A stretch of 64,000 nt of DNA from assembly GCA_902729315.2 (NCBI GenBank), contig LR746271.1, positions 714,001 through 778,000 of the forward strand, read 5' to 3'. Of the stretch, positions 59,797-64,000 are shown piece after piece. A model generated the notes under the pieces. It saw only the letters and a list, made by a program, of their open reading frames with translations. It was not told where the DNA came from and did no database searches. Every line of letters begins with the position of its first letter. Position 1 is the first letter of the stretch. Source of the DNA: Spirodela intermedia (lineage: Eukaryota > Streptophyta > Magnoliopsida > Alismatales > Araceae). The position numbers were made by a program, and so were the translations under genes.

Positions 59797-61068
59797 ACCA
59801 TCATACCTATATGTGACACATTTTCTAAGATAAAATTATTTTACTAAGAAGGGTCAAACCTTTAGACTATTTTTCTTGTGCACAAATATATTAAATCACT
59901 AATCTTATAAAATTAATACTTTAATCAATTTCTCATAATTTTCTTTCATTTGACTCTCCATTCATGTCTTTTTATTTTTTATAAATATGCCTTTATTAAT
60001 GAAGCCATTTGATATAAAAATACAAATATTAAGATTTACACAAATAATTATAACATATTCACTTGACATAAAAATTGAAATATAGTGAGATATTTCATAT
60101 GATCTTGACATTAGTTCTTTGCTGAAATAATATATACTCTTTAATGTCATTTAATACATTCACTTCTAATTAAATTTACATCACATATTATCAATTTCAT
60201 AATTTCATATTAATGTATAAAAATCATCAAAATAATAATGAGTTAATCTATAACTAAATAAAGACGATGTGAAATGGCACAGAATAATGTTGGACTGCAT
60301 GAGATAGTGTACATCAAATGAGGGACAACGCAAGACTGCATGGTCAACTATGCCCCATTTTCATCTATTCCTATATTATGACTTGCAATTGATTGGTCTT
60401 TTCTCTGTTTCATGTGAAGTAGGTTTACTTTCTTAGTTGAATCATTTTGTTAAAGTATAAATAAATAGAACTACAATGTTTCAAGTAGTTTAATTTTTTT
60501 TTACATTCATAATTATTGGTAATGAATATTTATGCAATACAATATTAACATTATGATTACATAAACTATCATCTTAGACATACGTCCATCTTGTTAACAC
60601 AAAAAAATATCAATTCTAAAGTCAATGCATATTAGTAACAAGTTAATATTGAAAGGGAAATAAAGAAGAGAGTCCTACAAGTATGCTCATTCATGCATAG
60701 TTTTTTTATCACCATCATTGCAAAAAAATAGTCCTCTTTCATATCAAAGGCATAATAGGAACAACCAGTGTAAATCTCTTCGTACCATAGGCCTTGTGGT
60801 GGCTTAATCCTCAAAGAAAACTTTACATTTCTCAACCATTCAACATAATAGGCATCACTGCACACACATAAAAGCAGAGTGGAAAACAGATAGACAAAGA
60901 GAGATAGAAAGTTAATCTCTCTTGTATGTAGTTAAGTATAGACCATTACCAACCATTCTCAACTTTGGTATCTACAACATATCACTATGCAACTTACTAA
61001 GTGTAAAGTGGAAAAGATAAAACCTCATGCATAATTTATTTTTTTGAAAACTGTACCATACGACAAAG
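59797..61068. other. AT-rich spacer (unit 2)
   Basis: Copy of 46,948-48,219, carrying three substitutions (59,978, 60,085, 60,305). The orphan 77-codon minus frame recurs unchanged at 60,865-60,632. Confidence 0.3.
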
Positions 61069-61406
61069 GGGCCTCTTCGGTTTTCCACCATTTACCCGAG
61101 TTTATCCCTCTAACAGTACCGCATGCAACTCCTGTAGCCATCGGAGCTTATCAAACTCGGATGGGCTGGGTCACCTCGGACAAACTCGGATCGCCCGGCA
61201 GATTCCAGTTATAACTGGCTGTCAGACTGCTACCTGTGGCCCACACCGGGCCTGCCTCATAGGAGACACTATAGCTGCGGCCGCCCACAGTTCGGCGAAG
61301 TTACCGGTATGAGTCATTTTCCAGCTCGTGCGAGTTAGGCGGATACCAACGTGATCTGTCGACCCGCTTATATAAAACAAGGTGGAAATATGCTTCCTTC
61401 ATCTGT
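61069..61406 (+). promoter_or_regulatory. Promoter region of mutase-family gene copy 3
   Basis: Same sequence as the region upstream of copy 2; TATATAAAA at 61,369-61,377, 100 nt before the ATG at 61,469. Confidence 0.5.
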
Positions 61407-61468
61407 CGCCACTTCTCCGCAACTGCACTCTCGCTCCCCTCGTTCCCCTTCGGCACCCGAACAGGAAG

Positions 61469-63309
61469 ATGGCGACCTCCATGGCGATGCTGACAGTGAA
61501 CCCCTGCGCGGCCGGAGCCGCCGCCGGGAGGCGCCTGCAGGGGTGCCGGAGGGGGAGCCTGCCGCCGGCGACATTCCGCAGAGGGGCGGTGAAGGCGGAG
61601 GCGGGTAGCGGGAGGACGCGGTTCCACAAGGCAATCGAGAAGGACGGGATCGTGCTGATGCCCGGGTGCTTCGACGCGCTGTCGGCGGCCATTATTCAGA
61701 AGACAGGCTTCAGCGCCGCCTTTATCTCCGGCTACGCCCTCTCCGCCGCCAGCCTCGGCTTGCCCGATATCGGCCTTCTCACGTGCGTTCCGATCCCGAA
61801 ACCCCATGAACACAAGCGATCTCTTTTCTGAGGAAGATTTCTAACTATCTTCGTTTCACGCAATGCCCAGGCCGCCGGAGATGGCGGAGAGCGCTAGGTT
61901 CATCTGCGCCGCCGCCCCCGGCATCCCAATCATCGCCGACGCCGGTATGATCTCCTCCCCGTTCACCCAAACCCCGGCATGAAGGACGCAGTTTTTGGAT
62001 AACGTTACTAAGCATGGGTCAGATCAAAAGCTTCCGGCCAAACGGCTACATTAGGATGGTCGTAACCTTCGATGAAGGAACATCGGCGTTCGAATTAGCC
62101 TCGCAAATCCATCACTTTACCCTATGCCTCCATTATAGATAATTAATCCACCATCCTACCTCAGCCATTATAATCCACGAAATTAAATCTAGCTTATTAC
62201 AACGCCTTTCCGACCATATCTATTTTGCATGAAATCATGAACTGTACTTCTAAATTATCAGTGTTACAACGGGCTGGGTTGCAAAAAACTAAATGATAAT
62301 TCAACACTTCGCAATGATTTTTAAGAAAAAAAAATACTGATCTAAGGAGCTTTGGCGCCGAGTTTCAGACACCGGCGGCGGCAACGCTCTTAATGTTCAG
62401 AGGACCGTCAAGGATCTCATCGCCGCCGGCGTCGCGGGATGCTTCCTCGAGGTACCTGAGAACTCAATACCTCGTCCTTCCTTCCTCTTATTCTTTCTTT
62501 ACGACGTTACTGAACCATCATCTCTCTCTCGCTAACAGGACCAGGCCTGGCCAAAGAAGTGTGGTATGGTTTTAAATGTCTTATTTTGTTATCTACTTTC
62601 TTAGTTTCAAGCCAAGAGACGCTCATATTCTCCTCCTGTTTTTCTGGCTCGTCTTTTCTTCCCACTAGGGCACATGCGCGGCAAGTCGGTAATCATCTCT
62701 TCATTCTCTCCACCCCTGCCTCCTCGCTGGTCCGCTAAGAACTTCCTGCGAAATTTCCTTACATATTCATGACGCGGTGATGGTCGTGGCGTGAAGGTGA
62801 TCCCTGCCGAGGAGCACGCGGCCAAGATCGCGGCGGCGAGGGACGCTATCGGAGACGCGGACTTCTTCCTCATTGCCCGGACGGACGCCCGCGGACCGAA
62901 CGGGCTGGACGACGCCATCGATCGGGCTAACCTGTACCACGACGCGGGGGCGGACGCCTGCTTCGTGGAGGCGCCGAGGAACGAGGAGGAGCTGAGGGAG
63001 ATTGGGCGGCGCACCAAGGGCCTCAGGGTCAGCAACATGATCGAGGGGGGAATCACGCCCCTCCGCACCCCGCAGGAACTCCAGGCCATGGGCTTCCACA
63101 TCGTCGAGCACTGCCTGACCACCCTCTACGCCGCCACCCGGGGAATGACCGAGGTGCTGAGGATCCTCAAGGAGGCCGGCACCACCCGGGAAGCGCTTCA
63201 CAAGTTGGCCACCTTCGAGGAGTTCAACCAGATGATCGACCTCGACTCCTGGAACGAGATCGAGGCTCGCTTTTCCAAGTACAAAGTCTCCGAAAAGGTG
63301 TTAGCATAG
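61469..63309 (+). CDS. Isocitrate lyase/PEP mutase superfamily protein, plastid type, copy 3
   Basis: Exons 61,469-61,782, 61,871-61,944, 62,369-62,451, 62,539-62,563, 62,669-62,688 and 62,797-63,309. The coding sequence and introns are identical to copy 1 as far as seen (GGC at the site where copy 2 has GGT), while the upstream DNA is of the copy-2 type. The gene is complete within the window. Confidence 0.92.
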
Positions 63310-64000
63310 GACGAGCGGAGGGCTGGGGGGGGTTTTTCGTTAATAGGGGAATAATTTTTCAGAATAATTAACTTTGTCAGCTGGAGGGCCGGGGGGGATC
63401 TGTCTGTGGAACCTTACTCTTATTCATGAGATATCCAATAAATCTTTTCTCCATCTTCGTCCTCAGTCACCGTCACCCTTGGTCTTCGCCTCGACTGCAT
63501 GCTCTTCAGTCCGACATCTCGCCGGTGAGCATTGTCTTATAATCTTGATTCCACCGGCTTCAGAGCCGATCCGAACGAAGGATTCTTCATTCATCTCTCA
63601 AGCCTTCGCCAGGAGGTCCGGTGGCTAGCCGGCATCGCGCAGACATGGTCAACGTGGAGGCTAGCCGCCTGTCTGCGACGAGCCGTGGGTCGAGCACGAG
63701 GGGTGGTGGGCGGCTGTCGGGGGCTCGTGAGCGAGAGGTGGATCGAGCTCGACATTTTGGCAGATTCAGGTGCACGGTTTTAGGGTAATCTCCCGTGTAG
63801 AGGGGCAGTTTCATCCTGTATTACCTTGTCATAAAATGTCTAGCTTTCATATTACGGCTTTTCTTGCAGAAAAGGAATGAGTTACTTTGTTTCCCCTTGT
63901 CAATTGAATGTTGTTCTTGTAATCCGGTTTCCTCTTCTTCTTAGCTCCCGACCAAGTGCCTAGGCGACGAATATATCTTTGAGCGTCGTCGCTAAGGTTT
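63310..64000. other. 3' flank of gene copy 3
   Basis: Matches 37,612-38,302. Poly(A) signal candidate at 63,437-63,442. No further gene is seen before the window ends. Confidence 0.45.

Larger units (their letters stand above)
48558..61406 (+). repeat. 12,849-bp tandem unit 2
   Basis: Second full unit, same length as unit 1. Substitutions seen against unit 1 are T at 49,073, A at 50,772, T at 59,978, G at 60,085 and T at 60,305. Unit 3 agrees with unit 1 at the first two sites; the last three lie beyond the part of unit 3 that is visible. Confidence 0.95.
61407..64000 (+). repeat. 12,849-bp tandem unit 3, cut by the window end
   Basis: First 2,594 bp of a third unit. By eye it matches unit 1 over this length and differs from unit 2 at the sites equivalent to 49,073 and 50,772. 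The array may continue beyond the window. Confidence 0.93.

Noticed and set aside
35709-61406. The 12.85-kb unit as a giant transposon with the gene as cargo
   Set aside because: No terminal repeats, target duplications or element proteins at the unit ends; copies are adjacent head-to-tail, as expected from unequal exchange or tandem duplication.

Overview
The window looks like nuclear DNA of a flowering plant, most likely a monocot. The evidence is GC-rich coding exons with a plant intron-exon layout (GT..AG introns, a plastid-transit-peptide-like N-terminus) set in AT-rich DNA full of decayed retrotransposons. Also present are TTTAGGG telomere-type runs, plant-type 5S rRNA fragments and a plant UDP-glycosyltransferase signature.

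Regions 1-26,900 and 28,420-35,400 are mostly repeat DNA. The commonest component is a family of ~1.6 kb LTR-like elements with TG...CA type ends and 5-bp target duplications, at 2,281, 9,033, 14,038, 19,674, 22,675 (truncated) and 32,332; each copy of the tandem unit described below carries another. No coding interior belongs to them, so they look like solo LTRs or a non-coding element. Most copies carry a plant snRNA-type promoter (upstream sequence element GTCCCACATCG, then TATATA exactly 25 nt later), followed by a GC-rich, hairpin-forming ~187 nt stretch that ends at a TTTT run. Other repeats are a decayed Ty3/gypsy pol (11,150-13,990, minus), a decayed LINE (17,050-18,870, minus), a cluster of 5S-rRNA-like and telomere-like fragments (15,680-19,150), a 30-bp minisatellite (761-1,102) and a 1-kb polypyrimidine tract (4,008-5,055).

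One single-exon gene lies at 26,971-28,419: a UGT91-like glycosyltransferase, intact except for one in-frame TAG at the conserved Gln (position 4) of the UDP-sugar-binding PSPG box.

From 35,709 to the window end the sequence is a head-to-tail array with a unit of exactly 12,849 bp: two full units and the first 2,594 bp of a third. Each unit starts inside the 5' leader of a six-exon gene for a plastid-type member of the isocitrate lyase/PEP mutase superfamily (342 aa, annotated in plants as carboxyvinyl-carboxyphosphonate phosphorylmutase). By eye the first two units differ at only five positions and show no indel. The duplication joint falls between TATA box and start codon, so gene copy 1 has one promoter while copies 2 and 3 share a different TATA-containing upstream region. 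This promoter exchange and the snRNA-type promoter inside the LTR-like family are the two observations most worth following.
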